Part shown: positions 52,177 through 62,873 of the stretch, in pieces
How the letters are laid out: each line of letters opens with the position of its first letter
Position numbering within the stretch: position 1 is the stretch's first letter
NCBI GenBank assembly: GCA_025642075.2
Contig: JAODUO010000943.1
Coordinates: 104,501-168,500 of the forward strand
Source: Ridgeia piscesae
Lineage: Eukaryota > Annelida > Polychaeta > Sabellida > Siboglinidae
Direction of reading: 5' to 3'
DNA: 64,000 nucleotides
The notes under the pieces: model-generated
What the model was told of the DNA's origin: nothing
Seen by the model: the letters and a program-made list of their open reading frames with translations, nothing else
The model's database searches: none
Program-made: the position numbers and the translations under genes

Positions 52177-53817
52177 TTCATCATCATTATCATCATCATC
52201 ACCCTTTTGGCAGCTACAGTCAACTTGCTGATTATTCTGCTGCACTCTGCTATATAAGAACTCATGTGCATTTTTTCATTTCCCGAACTGCTTAAAAGCC
52301 AAACATCCGTGGATGAAAGTAAGATTTTGGTTTTGTGTTTTTTTAAATAATGAAATTCGCTACAAGTTTGAAGAATGGTTTTGATGTGTGTTTGGAAATA
52401 AATGTCACATGGTTTGAAACAAGAACTGTTCCCTTTATCTTCTAGCGTATAACATGTTTTTCTTTGTCACCAGGTGGCAGTTCTTCACGGAAGCCAGCGA
52501 CATCTGTTTCTCGATCGTTAGGCATGGTTCCACAGATGCTGGAGAGGGGGAGCCACAGTCTGCAAGTAACACCAAAGATGTCAAAGAAATCGTGAAGCCA
52601 TGTCGCGTTAACAGCCACCTTATCCCGGAGAGTGGCTCCCTCGTGTGTGCCATTCCAGGAACTTGTGAGTACCTTAATGGTTATTCTACAGTTGTTTGTT
52701 TCATCAAATTCCGCCATGAACCTTTGCAGAAATAAAATGTGTGCAGCTGAAAAGTGGTTAATTTGACATTAGAACAAAATGAAGAAATTTGCGTGACTGG
52801 CAAACGTGTGAGGACATGCAGCAGTTAATTTGTCCATTTGCATGTTAGTAAGCCATAAAAACAAAGACATATTACACTTTGCCACACTTTGGTTAATTCT
52901 GGTGAGTTTGTGATTTTGCACGGTTCATGTGGTTTAGTCTGCTGCATTTGTCATTCTTGTTTTTTATAGTCGGTCAGGTTTTGGCTGTTGAGTTCATCAG
53001 ATTATTCTTTATTTGCTTTTCAAAACTGCTACAACTTCCTGATGGAACACATTTGTTTTGTTTGTGTGTCATGAAGTCTGACGACAGCTGCTACTACAGT
53101 TGTCTGATTACACACGTGACGTGAATGATTATCGTGTTTGTTTCCATCTCATATCATGAACTTTGACAACACCAACATCTTGCCGATTGAAAGTGTTTAT
53201 ATTCCTCAGGTATCATACAATTTCACAACAGATGCAGCTGCCTGCCATGGCTAAGTACTTCCTATAGAGGTGTAAACTTTGACAACACCAATATGTCTTC
53301 AATTAAATGTACTAACTTCATTCAGATGTCAAACAATTTGATTAAACATGTTTACCTCCCACAGATGTCATCAAGTTTGACAACAGCTACAGCTGGCTGA
53401 TTAAACATGTTTATCTCCCACAGATGTCATCAAGTTTGACAACAGCTACAGCTGGCTGATTAAACATGTTTACCTCCCACAGATGTCATCAAGTTTGACA
53501 ACAGCTACAGCTGGCTGATTAAACATGTTTATCTCCCACAGATGTCATCAAGTTTGACAACAGCTACAGCTGGCTGATTAAACATGTTTATCTCCCACAG
53601 ATGTCATCAAGTTTGACAACAGCTACAGCTGGCTGATTAAACATGTTTATCTCCCACAGATGTCATCAAGTTTGACAACAGCTACAGCTGGCTGAAGACG
53701 AAGAAGCTATCGTACCTCATCGAGGTCTTACCCCCCGCTGACTTGGCCGATCTACACACCTCACCCTCCTTTGCCATACCCAGGGGTGATAGCTCCGCAG
53801 AACTTTCCATGGATTAA
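42159..53817 (+). CDS. SEC14L: SEC14L2-like CRAL-TRIO/GOLD lipid-transfer protein, split gene
   Basis: Cytosolic SEC14-like protein, related to vertebrate SEC14L2/3/4 (supernatant protein factor, tocopherol-associated protein), which binds hydrophobic ligands and moves lipids between membranes. Twelve exons: 42159-42212, 44611-44680, 45697-45740, 46353-46509, 47044-47138, 47717-47792, 48370-48450, 49639-49722, 51099-51205, 51645-51790, 52474-52664, 53660-53817. All phases fit, giving 420 codons plus TAA; the human protein has 403. The start [12 protein letters not shown] aligns with MSGRVGDLSPRQ of SEC14L2. CRAL-TRIO N-terminal helices span residues 19-56 (HFLLRWLRA). The lipid-binding lobe is about 75-250: [49 protein letters not shown] and [14 protein letters not shown]. 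The GOLD beta-sandwich is about 260-400: [37 protein letters not shown] and [18 protein letters not shown]. Orthology to one vertebrate paralogue cannot be assigned. The last acceptor is tandemly multiplied (see 53341). Confidence 0.95.
42890..43216 (-). mobile_element. tRNA-derived SINE, family A
   Basis: On the minus strand a pol III promoter is visible: A-box TGGTCACGCGG (43202-43192) and B-box GGTTCAATCCC (43159-43149), in a tRNA-like head starting near 43215, followed by an unrelated body. It is in SEC14L intron 1. The outer boundary is approximate. Confidence 0.7.
43300..44394 (+). repeat. Element D, copy 2, flanked by 193-bp direct repeats
   Basis: Two near-identical direct repeats (43300-43492 and 44202-44394; from ATGTTCTGATGTTTACTAAT to GCTGTTCAAATTACT) flank a segment whose body matches 31908-32480. 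Differences between the repeats are a handful of substitutions. The TA-rich core (43877-44050) is expanded about fourfold relative to the 31.9-kb copy and broken by ACAGG motifs. The 31.9-kb copy lacks the direct repeats. It is in SEC14L intron 1. Confidence 0.8.
50220..50570 (-). mobile_element. tRNA-derived SINE, family B
   Basis: The minus-strand head carries A-box TGGCTCAGGGG (50545-50535) and B-box GGTTTGAATCC (50502-50492). The body is shared with 17240-17370 and 51985-52075. It is in SEC14L intron 8. The head resembles a tRNA with an intact anticodon stem-like region, but it is a SINE rather than a tRNA gene because the body continues. Confidence 0.75.
50925..50990 (+). mobile_element. 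Short SINE family B fragment
   Basis: GCTTAGTGCTTCCCAGAGAA and the sequence after it match the reverse complement of the family B body (TTCTCTGGGAAGCATCCAGC). Only about 60 bases remain. Confidence 0.5.
51975..52080 (+). mobile_element. SINE family B fragment, opposite orientation
   Basis: Matches the reverse complement of the 50250-50370 body: GAATGCTTCCCAGAGAAGTT, GGTTGAATTTGACTGCCTGG and AAGTGCTTTGAGATGTCC. It runs straight into a CCT/CAT microsatellite. It is in SEC14L intron 10. Confidence 0.65.
52084..52202 (+). repeat. (CCT)n-(CAT)n compound microsatellite
   Basis: About 57 bases of (CCT)n joined to about 60 bases of (CAT)n, in SEC14L intron 10, abutting a SINE fragment. The poly-Glu, poly-Arg and poly-Pro frames through it are artefacts. 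Confidence 0.95.
53068..53340 (+). repeat. Older degenerate units of the 59-bp array
   Basis: Upstream of the near-identical units lie diverged units of 58-59 bases: one from ATATCATGAACTTTGACAAC to TTTATATTCCTCAG (about 53150-53209), then two more ending in TATAG and TTCATTCAG, and a fainter one with TCATGAAGTCTGACGACAGC near 53070. Alignment to the young unit is clear over ATCA(T/A)xAAxTTTGACAACA. Confidence 0.7.
53341..53695 (+). repeat. 59-bp tandem array of the SEC14L exon-12 acceptor
   Basis: Six exon-like starts (53365, 53424, 53483, 53542, 53601, 53660) spaced exactly 59 bases apart. Each unit contains CTCCCACAG, then ATGTCATCAAGTTTGACAAC and AGCTACAGCTGGCTGA, the first 36 bases of exon 12. 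The final unit continues into the real exon (CTGAAGACG); the others continue CTGATTAAACATGTTTA-Y-CTCCCACAG. The only variation between units is C/T in TTTAYCTCCC. No donor follows the exon-like parts, so the extra copies are acceptors only. Confidence 0.95.
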
Positions 53818-56800
53818 CCCAGGGACACACTTCCACATTATACATAGGAAACATAGTATATACTGTATGTATGTAACACGATCGTTATATGGCTTAAACT
53901 GTCTCCTTGATTGGTTACTGTTACAATGGTAGAAGGGTCAGGCAAAATTTTAAATGTTCACATAAATGTTTACGTGGTAAATATATACATTTTTAAGCTC
54001 ACAAATATACATAAATTAACATACTAAGTAGTACGGCATATGTAGCTAATATTTGCATCCACATAATTATGAGACGTGTTGACAAAAATAATATGAAAGA
54101 GAGTAATGGTTTTTATCTTTGTTATTGTTAGAAACATAAATTTAGTATTCAGTTTAGCATTGAATGTAACAGTTGGTAAACATTGTTGTAAACAGTGACT
54201 TTACGGTATTCATTTGGTTGAATGAAGTTCAATTTGACATTAGTGGACATTGCATACCCCGATTTTTTTCAGAACTCTTCAGTTCTCTTATTTTGAAGGT
54301 GGTCATTTCGTTGTTGTCAGTGATGTTTAGTTGTAATTGCATAACCACCTATCAAAAGCAGCAATTATTACAATATCAGTATTTTAAACTAAAATCATTC
54401 CATTTAATTTCTTCAATCACCAATTACGGCATTGCTAGTAGCTGATGGATGGATTTATTTAATATAAAATGTAAAACATTGTACAGATATACGTAAGATA
54501 TAAATACAAAGTACATTAAATAAAAGGATGACACAAAAAAGTGCAAGCATTTATTTCCATTGTGATAATAATTTTCCGGTAGCCACTGTTTCCTGGTTGA
54601 ATAAATACCCCCCTGGTATATAGCAAACGTCACACCATACAATTTGCAGACTAAAAATAACTGAAGTGTTTTTCTAATGCATTGCCAATTGGTAAATCAG
54701 AGGCCATTTGTCAAGGAAAGTGAACGTACAGGACAGAGGCCAGTGAACTTAGAGGCCAGTGAACTTAGAATGGCCCCAGTGTTAACGTATTAATATCTAG
54801 ATTGACAATTTATGTGTGTTAGTTGACTTTTGTTGCCCTTCTACCAGTGTTGCTGACTTATCGCAGATGTTTGGCGTAGTTGAAACGTCTTCCTCAGGTT
54901 GGAATATGTACAGCTGGTGCAGTGGCTTGTGATAGATAATGCTGTTTCATTATCCTGTACATAACCAGCAGATTCCATGCAGGCTATTGTTTCAGCTGGT
55001 ATGAAACTCAAACGATGAATTTTAAATCGATGAATATCAATCAGTATTTGTGTATGATAATCATATCAGAATATGTATATTGGCATTGACGGTTTTGTCA
55101 TTTGTATATACTCGGCGTGAACGTAGAATATAATAACATGGATAATAGATGTCTTGCGTATTCTTACATTATTGTTGTATGCCGGTGATTAGGGTTGCTT
55201 TAGTAATGACAGATCGGGCGGGGTTTGAATGTGATAGATCATGTGCAAGTTACTGAATACTTAATGCATATGTTATGTAAACTAACACGATGCATATATC
55301 AACACATCAAAAGATATAGTGTTTTATTGCTGGCCGTCAGTAACCTCGTATATCTGATTGGAAGTGTGATCATGTTAGTTTAGAATGTTGATGTGTGTGG
55401 AAAGTGCACGTTTAACCTCGGTGGGTATTTAGCATCTGTGAGGTGATTGTAGGACACAGCAGTATTGACGAGGTTCAGTTGGTTTTAACAACCTTTGTGA
55501 TAATATTATGTGTTCACTCAAATGGATGTATATGTCGGTTACAATTTGGAAACAAATTGTTACGTGACAATTGCATATGTTATGCACACACTGTTAAATA
55601 GTTAGCTGTCCGAGAAGCACGTGTTCACTGTTGTTTTGTTAATGACAGGCGATATGCTGGCATTGTGGAAAAAGTGCAAATGGTACTTATCTTTATGTGT
55701 GGTAGTGTTCTTACCTCTCACATAGTGTTTATTAATAAATACTTCCACATGAAGTAATTTATTAATATATTATTTTGATGACAATTAGTGTGTTTTTGTA
55801 TTTTTGTATGCATACTAGGATATTTCTGCCTCTCAGCCCATCTTTTTTCACCTTTTCATCGCAGAGATTTGATTTTTAAGCATCTGTTGTAATTCATTTG
55901 ACCCTCTCCAAAACTTTTCAATGTAGTTATCCTTTTCTCCACTTCTGAAGATCTTAATTCTTCCCCAATATGTTTCCTACTAGGATATTCTCTTAACATC
56001 TTTAAATATTTCCAAATCATTGTTATATTAACTTTTAAATAGCATTAATTAATCAGTTTAGCTACATGTCATTAAATATTTTGTGATTGTGTATCTAAAG
56101 GGAGAGATCTGTTTGGATTTCTTGTAATGGTGACAATTACTAACGTATAGTTAGTTACACAAATCCATCGTACTCATGTATTACCTTAGTAGTTTTCTTG
56201 TACAAAATGTGATGCACATTATGTGTTTACAGAAGTGCTTGCTTCGAGACTCGTTGCATCTACATTTGCCCTACCATTGAGTGGATGTCGTGTCTTTATT
56301 ATTGTGTTTTCATTAATAATTAATATGATACAATAGTAGATATTTATAGATTGCTCATTTGTTTTTATAATATGGGATTTAGACTCATGAAATGTGTTGT
56401 AAACTAAACAGCAAAGTAAATATAGAATAGCAACATCTATTGCAAGGCTACCACAAATGCTACTAAAGATGCAACTGCTACATATATAATAATTACTGCA
56501 TGAATTATTAATGCTATGACTACTAAGAAACCACAACAGAAACTTCTGTTTTTGATTGACAAGCTCAGTATAATAAATAATAATATAAGGTTTGCATTCG
56601 CACAAAAAACACAAATGTAGTAGGATGTGCAAGACATAAAAAGCTATTTTAGGCAGAATGGGCCAGTATGACTTAACTTGGTTCATGTGAGGTTAGTTAG
56701 GTTCCAACTGTTTTCATGAGTGTTATAATTCCACTTCCATAGACAGTAATTACTGATTATTTTCTCTAAATTTGCACATTTTGTTGAATGCCTGTGTATA

Positions 56801-57330
56801 TAAGACCAGGGTCTTTCATTTGTTTTTGGCATCGTTATTCATGTGTTATCAACTAGATATGTTTATTTTGACACTAGTTGCCATGAATTTTCTGTTTTCT
56901 TGAATTTGTTACTTTGCCAAACAAAATTCAGCACGCATCGTTTGTTTTGTTTATGTACGTGTGAAACTCACTTTCGTAGTTCACAGAAATTGCTTCTGAG
57001 CATTTCATTACCAGTTGTTTGTAGCGAGGGTGTGCCCAGGAACGTGTTTGTTCCATGTGCAAAATGTTACTGTAGGTCCTATGGGCATAGCTAACATACA
57101 TCGTACTTTGATCGTTAACAATCATGTATACCAGTGATGTTAATACAAATGGTGATGTACTGCTGTAGGCACAGATCATTTTAATGTTTTAATAAAGCGT
57201 TTAATGGTGTATTGATTGCGTAGTTATTTATCGGTGTGTAATGTTTCAGAATTAATTCATTCCTGCGGCATCTGCATTGCTCATTAAGCGTAGCTCTAGA
57301 AGAGTCACATTGAGCATTTCCTGGAGTGGC
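53818..57330 (+). other. SEC14L 3' UTR and downstream flank
   Basis: No coding sequence recognised. AATAAA motifs occur near 54516 and 54600 (and 57190); the first is the likeliest poly(A) signal, but the transcript end cannot be fixed. Short open frames, including 56219-56686 (minus), are AT-rich and featureless. Confidence 0.45.
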
Positions 57331-57359
57331 TGTTGATCTCCTCCGCCCCCTAAATCGCT

Positions 57360-57450
57360 GCTACATTATGGTACAATCTCGCTGTCGGTTTCCTCAGCTG
57401 AGAGTCGGTGGCTCTCGAAATTCCTTCATCCCGTCCTCTGTCCGTCTTCT
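57360..57450 (+). mobile_element. LINE ORF2 C-terminal relic
   Basis: The frame QSRCRFPQLRVGGSRNSFIP then SSVRLLNK and TGA resembles the last residues of animal LINE ORF2 proteins (RTxRxxxSFxPSxVRLxN). It is followed by a CT-rich stretch (57470-57500). Only the tail survives. Confidence 0.45.
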
Positions 57451-57689
57451 AAACAAATGATCTACCTTGCCTCCCTCCTCCCTCCCTCTCTCTCCCAATG
57501 TATGTCTACTGATTTTGTATAGTTCAATTCTGAAGTGACCGTGGCAACTGTGAAACCTACAAGTTGATGCCTGGTTCCTCAGTTAGCCATCTGACTCCTA
57601 ATCTCCTCTACCTTCTGCATCATGAGGTACACATTTTCCCGTCATCAGCCAGGGGTTAATGTCGACATTGGCCAGTGTCGTGTCTCTTT

Positions 57690-59190
57690 GTAAATGTTTT
57701 TAAAGCTGAGACCAGGTCATCCTATTGGTCATGCTCCTTCAACAAACTCAGATCCTTCGAGATATGGACAGGATCCACCCAATGTACGTGTGCTGGTCAT
57801 CTGAGCTGCTTTTGGCTCAAGAGAGAGATGCTTACACAGGATCTCCAAACTGGTCATCTTGTCTTGCCAGTGGACATGCAACAAGCTTCTGAGGCACCCC
57901 AAATGGAACATTTTCAGGTGCTTTTCCTGGATTACATATATGTTATCCATGCATCATTACCATACAGGAATAATCTGTCAGGTGATTATTGTCCCACACC
58001 CTCCTGGTCAATCAACATCCTGGGCGATCATTGTGTTCACATGAAGGTGTCGACCATTTAACGGGTGTAACAATGGATGGAATGAGTCATGGTATTCATC
58101 TTCTTTATGGTTGTTATAAATCTGAACTCCCTGCAGGCACGGGAAAGGCCGATCAACCGAGCCACCAAACTCTGTAAGTTTGGTGTGCCACCAGAGTAGC
58201 ATCGTCAGCATACAGCCTCTGCTGGACCAGGACATCTCTGACATTACTCTTGCGCATGGACTGAAGCAGAGCAATCTTGAAAGGTTTGCCATCAGCCCTG
58301 GTGTTCAAGTAGACACTCTCAATGCAGTCTTCAAAGGCATAATCATAGGAGCATGGAAAAGAAGTTCCCAAAGTGTGGGACTAGAATCCAGCCCTGCTTC
58401 ACTCCACTGTTTGGTAGGTCTCAGATGTCACACCTTTGAACTTCTTCTACAGTCCACTTCTGCACACCAGATCAAATGCTTTTGTTACATCGAGAAATGC
58501 TACGAAGAGTGGTCTTTGCTGCACTCAATACTTCTCTTGCAGATGGCATACAGCAAAGATCACGTTCACTATGGATCGGCCAACTGCGAAAACGCACTGT
58601 AAATTCAGGTAGCCGTGTGATACAAGATTATGCAGATGTGCTAGGGCAACTTGGCGAAGGTTTTATTTACATATACTGTTACATTGCGATAATTATTACA
58701 GTCATTTTGGTTGCCCTTGTTCTTGTATAACGTGATGATATTGGCATCTTGCATGTCCTGGGGGATGCAACCTTTCTCTCAACGGAGACAAAGGAGCCCA
58801 TGCAGATGTTGCTACAGAACTGGTTTACCGCTCTCCATGACTTCGAGTGGAATACCATCGTTCCCAAGGGACTTTCCGCAGACAAGAGAGTTGATGGCTT
58901 TGTTGAGCTCTTCCTACGTAGGTAGAATATCTATCTCCTCCACGACTGGCAGGTCTAGAATAACATTCTGGGCTGTATCCGTCACCATGTTTTGGATTGC
59001 GTACAAAGAATTGCTCGATGAAGCGGTTCAGCTGCTTTTTCTTTTCTGGGATGATCTTTCCTATCTTGGATTTCAGAGGGCAGTTTTAGTTGGTAAGGGA
59101 CCTGATACCACACCTTTTTCATTTCCAGTATCAACTGCTATCTGAATGCTGCTCCATACGTTCAGCCAATACTTACTAACTAGCGTAGTG
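57690..59190 (-). pseudogene. Broken LINE reverse transcriptase (ORF2 fragment)
   Basis: Minus-strand pieces in order: LNVWSSIQIAVDTGNEKG (about 59185-59130); a linker and finger region with INSLVCGKS and NDGIP (about 58890-58850); a palm region DYAFEDCIESVYLNTRADGK and the catalytic YADDATLVAHQ (about 58340-58190); then HLKMFHLGCLRSLLHVHWQD (about 57920-57870) from the C-terminal part. Frames shift several times and internal stops are present. The architecture matches the widespread animal non-LTR elements that encode (F/Y)ADDAALVAH with a C-terminal FHLRCLRRIL(G/H)xxWQD block. It has no endonuclease portion and is non-functional. Confidence 0.8.
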
Positions 59191-59344
59191 CAGGCTAGCA
59201 AGACAGGTGCGCTAGTGCGCATGATCGTTGCTATAGTCTTTTGCACAAGTCGCATATTGACACATCCCTTCTGTTCTAAAAGAACTTAATGTCAATCTGA
59301 ATTATGAATATTCTTCTTCTTAATCTATTCATATAAACAAGGCT

Positions 59345-59731
59345 TAGACTATCGCCAGAGCTGCTCTGGCAATAAGCGCGAAAAAAATTCTTATTGCCAG
59401 AGCAGAAATGGATTGATGGTGATGTGCATGCGCGTCCGGTGGGCGATATTTTTTAGCGAACACTTGTTCGCATAGTAATTGTTTCAGATACACATGACGC
59501 CCTGATATCGTTTTCTAACTGATTTAGGCGATCGTGGCGGGGAAACTGCGATAATATCGATCCGCAGAGCTGCTCTGGCAATAAGGGCGAAAACAATTCT
59601 TATTGCCAGAGCAGAAAACGATGCGCCCCTAGCGGATGTTCAGGGCAAATCTCAGAGCAGCTCTGGCAATAAGGGCAAAACAAATTCTTATTGCCAGAGC
59701 AGAAATCGATTGATGGTAATGTGTATGCGCG
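59345..59731. repeat. Hairpin-bearing satellite, left part
   Basis: Three hairpins with arms CTGCTCTGGCAATAAG and CTTATTGCCAGAGCAG (59361-59405, 59570-59614, about 59659-59702), loops of 12-13 bases, joined by conserved sequence (GCATGCGCGTCCGG, GATTTAGGCGATCGTGGCGG, ATAATATCGATCCG). The array is interrupted at 59732 by a TIR element and resumes at 61052. Confidence 0.85.
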
Positions 59732-59734
59732 CAC

Positions 59735-60958
59735 GGGCGTCGATCGGTGGGGGACGGGGAGGACGAATTGTCCCCCCACTTTTCAGCTCAGAAAAATTGC
59801 GAGGATAGCGTGACTCACCACTCCTCTCTCTCTTAAAAGCAGCTACACAGGACTAGCTAGACAATAAACTCGCGATATGAAGTTTTGACCACCCATTAGA
59901 AAATCGACTAAATAAATTGCTTAGCTGGCCACACCGCGCAACTTGATCTTACTTTAGTAAATGATCATCATGCCGGGCTGCGCCGCTACCGGGCTCTATC
60001 AGTTTGCAACCTTGTGTTGATATTATTTATAGGCTCTAGCCATCAAGCACATTGTAAATGATGAAATTTGTGTTGCACTTTCACCCCTCGCCTGCCTGAT
60101 ACTTATCGCCTACGGCAGAAGCGGCTGATTCTTGCACTTTGTGTAACTTATTCCAATTTGAGTGATGACAAATTTCTTTGCCAAAATGTTGGATTGGGAA
60201 GTTCTACACAGCATGGGCGTCGATCGGTGGGGGACTTTTCAGCTTGAAAGGGTCAGCATAGGAAATGTCCTCACACATTTTTAGTTCATACAACAAATTT
60301 AAAAGCATATATAGCAAGACTGATCACTCCCTGCTCTTATAAACTCTACATCGGTCTAGTAGTAAAATTTATAAATATGATACGAGTTCAGATATAAACT
60401 TCCGACTTCCTAGTGCAAAACCACTAGATAAATTGCTTGGTTGGCCGCAGCCCGCAACTTGATCTTAGTCCAGTAAATATTCATCATGCCGGGCTCTGTC
60501 ATTTTGCACCCCTGTGTTGATATATTAGCCATTAGCCATCAAACACATTATAGATGATTAATTTTTGTTTGCCCTTGGATTGCAGCCTGGTCGCCCTGGT
60601 CGATACTTATATCGCCTACGGCGTAACCAGCGGATTCCTGCTCTTGTGTAATTTGATCCTATTTTGAGTGATGACAAATTTCTTTGCCAAAAGGTGGGTT
60701 TGGGAAGTCACACACAGGCCTCCCTGTAACCTCTGCATCGTGACACTCTATGAATCAGGCAAGCAGTGATGGGTCCAAAGTCTACCCCCCCAAATGTTCA
60801 GTGATTGGGACGTGCCATGGCCCCTCTTCAAATATATATGTTGCTAATATAACTATTTTTAAGTAGCATAACGTAAAGGCCTTTGTTTATTTTAGAATTA
60901 GCACTAGACCAACAATGAATTATGTTTTATATTAAAAAAAGTTATATATGTATTTAGG

Positions 60959-61028
<70 letters not shown>

Positions 61029-61050
61029 TTTTAAAACCAGATCGACGCCC
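59735..61050. mobile_element. TIR element inserted into the hairpin satellite
   Basis: The ends GGGCGTCGATC (59735) and GATCGACGCCC (ending 61050) are perfect 11-base inverted repeats. They are flanked by TGTATGCGCG (59722-59731) and TGCATGCGCG (61052-61061), a probable 9-10 base target-site duplication of satellite sequence. The interior holds two diverged head-to-tail copies of a unit of about 480-500 bases (59735-60214 and 60215-60720; the second also begins GGGCGTCGATCGGTGGGGGA) and a (TA)n tract at 60960-61027. There is no transposase. The TSD length would suit a Mutator-like element, but this is inference. Confidence 0.7.
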
Positions 61051-61051
61051 C

Positions 61052-61640
61052 TGCATGCGCGTCCGGTTGGCGATATGTTTTAGTGAACACATGTCGACAT
61101 AGTAATTGCTTCAGATACACATGACGCCTTGATATCGCTTTTTGACTGATTTAGGCGATCGTGGCGGGGAAATTGCGATAATATCGATCCGCAGAGCTGC
61201 TCTGGCAAATAAGGGGGAAAAAATCTTATTGCCAGAGCAGAAAACGAAGCGCCCCTAGCGGATGTTCAGGGCAAATCTCAGAGCAAAATAATAAGGACAA
61301 AACAAATTCTTATTGCCAGAGCAGAAATCGATTGATGGTAATGTGCATGCGCGTCCGGTTGGCGATATGTTTAACGAACACATGGCGACGTAGTCATTGT
61401 TTCAGATACACATGACGCCCTGGTATCGTTTTTTGACTGATTTAGGCGATGGTGGCGGGGAAATTGCGATAATTTAATATCGATCCGCAGAGCTGCTCTG
61501 GCAATAAGGGCGGAAAAAAGTCTTATTGCCAGAGCAGAAAGATATTGATGGTGATATGCATGCGCGTCCGGTTGGCGATATTTTCAGTGAACACATGTCG
61601 ACACAGTAATTACTTCAGATAAATTTGACGCTCTGGTATT
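61052..61640. repeat. Hairpin-bearing satellite, right part
   Basis: Units starting TGCATGCGCGTCCGGTTGGC at 61052, 61344 and 61557 (spacings about 292 and 213). Hairpins at about 61197-61240, 61280-61322 (left arm decayed) and 61493-61537. Same family as 59345-59731. The 292-base unit carries two hairpins and the 213-base unit one. Confidence 0.85.
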
Positions 61641-62750
61641 ATATTATTTAGTTATTTAGACGATTTTGATGGATACATTTACCTCACACAGTAGTTTCGG
61701 CAATAAATGCGCGACAATATTTATGACTTATGGGCACCAACCTGCTAATTCATTATTTTCCATGGTAAGGGAAGTTTGCCTCAGATTTAAGAACCCTCTG
61801 TTCATGGCAGGTATCTGTAATTAAATTAAATTTTAATTTTAAAATTAAACAGGCCACACTACAATGGATTTGGTTCAAACATGAAACAACCCGCTTAAAA
61901 GTGCGGCTTGTTAATTGGAGAACCCAATTGAATCCATATCTGTTAAGGTTACGATATAAACACGCTGCTGTTGATTATTGTTAATATATTTAGTAAGTGA
62001 AATTAACTTTTTATTCCCATTCTGTATTAAATATTCTCTAAAAATAGGGCTTTGCTATTCAAATATTTACGCTCTCCTTCAAACTGTTCAATGCCAGTTT
62101 GGGTCGAGTTTTTCTCTACGTTTTCTACAGTTTGTTGCGACATCTAATGACTCGTGGTCGCTTACAGGAGCATGGCGTTACCAGTCATTTTGAAGGTACA
62201 ATATATAAATAATGGCAATGCCAGTGACATATATCATAAGCTTTAATGCTACGTTTATAAAAAAATTTAATGCTCTGTTGAATGATTCCAACTAATAAGC
62301 AATTATTGGAACACAATATTAATTATAATTATTATATTCTTCTTAATTAAAATACAGTCATAATTATACCGGCATAAAAAATACTGAAAAAAAATTAGTT
62401 GGGCTACGCAAAATTAATCCACACAGGCTATTCAAATATCGCAGTCATGATACAATTACATTTTAATGTACGCCGAGCTAAACGGATTAAGGGTAGCATT
62501 AGAAGAACTGACGACGATGATACGTCTACACTTATGCATATTGATTTGCAATGCCGTTAAGATGTGTCGCATTATAATTACATAACATTGCTCTAATACA
62601 TGTTGCATCCATAGCTAAACAACACTACTAATATTTAGCGTAAACTATAATCACTGTTGCCATGGGCAGACTGTCGGTGGATGCTTCAGGATATCTGTCG
62701 TTTTCTCCAACGCTGAAAACAATGAAACACAATAGAGAAAAACAAATGTA
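61641..62750. other. AT-rich sequence, nothing recognised
   Basis: No gene, repeat family or RNA signature was found. Short A/T palindromes occur near 61820-61850. Confidence 0.5.
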
Positions 62751-62754
62751 GCCT

Positions 62755-62782
62755 GTGTGTGTGTGTGTGTGTGTGTGCGTGT

Positions 62783-62829
<47 letters not shown>

Positions 62830-62835
62830 TATGTA
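62755..62835. repeat. GT microsatellite
   Basis: Imperfect (GT)n with GC interruptions, about 80 bases. Confidence 0.95.
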
Positions 62836-62873
62836 TGATGAGTGTGCATACATAAAAAAAACGTTTATGTTGT

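Noticed and set aside
51787..52295. 152-codon acidic (poly-D/E) minus-strand frame and its poly-Pro/His shadow
   Set aside because: Produced by the CCT/CAT microsatellite and overlapping SEC14L exon antisense; not a gene.
53365..53659. Regular direct repeats considered as a CRISPR-like array or as repeated mini-exons
   Set aside because: There are no unique spacers, the host is eukaryotic, and no donor follows the exon-like parts, so they are tandem acceptor copies.
57675..58602. Plus-strand frames of 128 and 140 codons
   Set aside because: Antisense shadows of the minus-strand LINE reverse-transcriptase relic.
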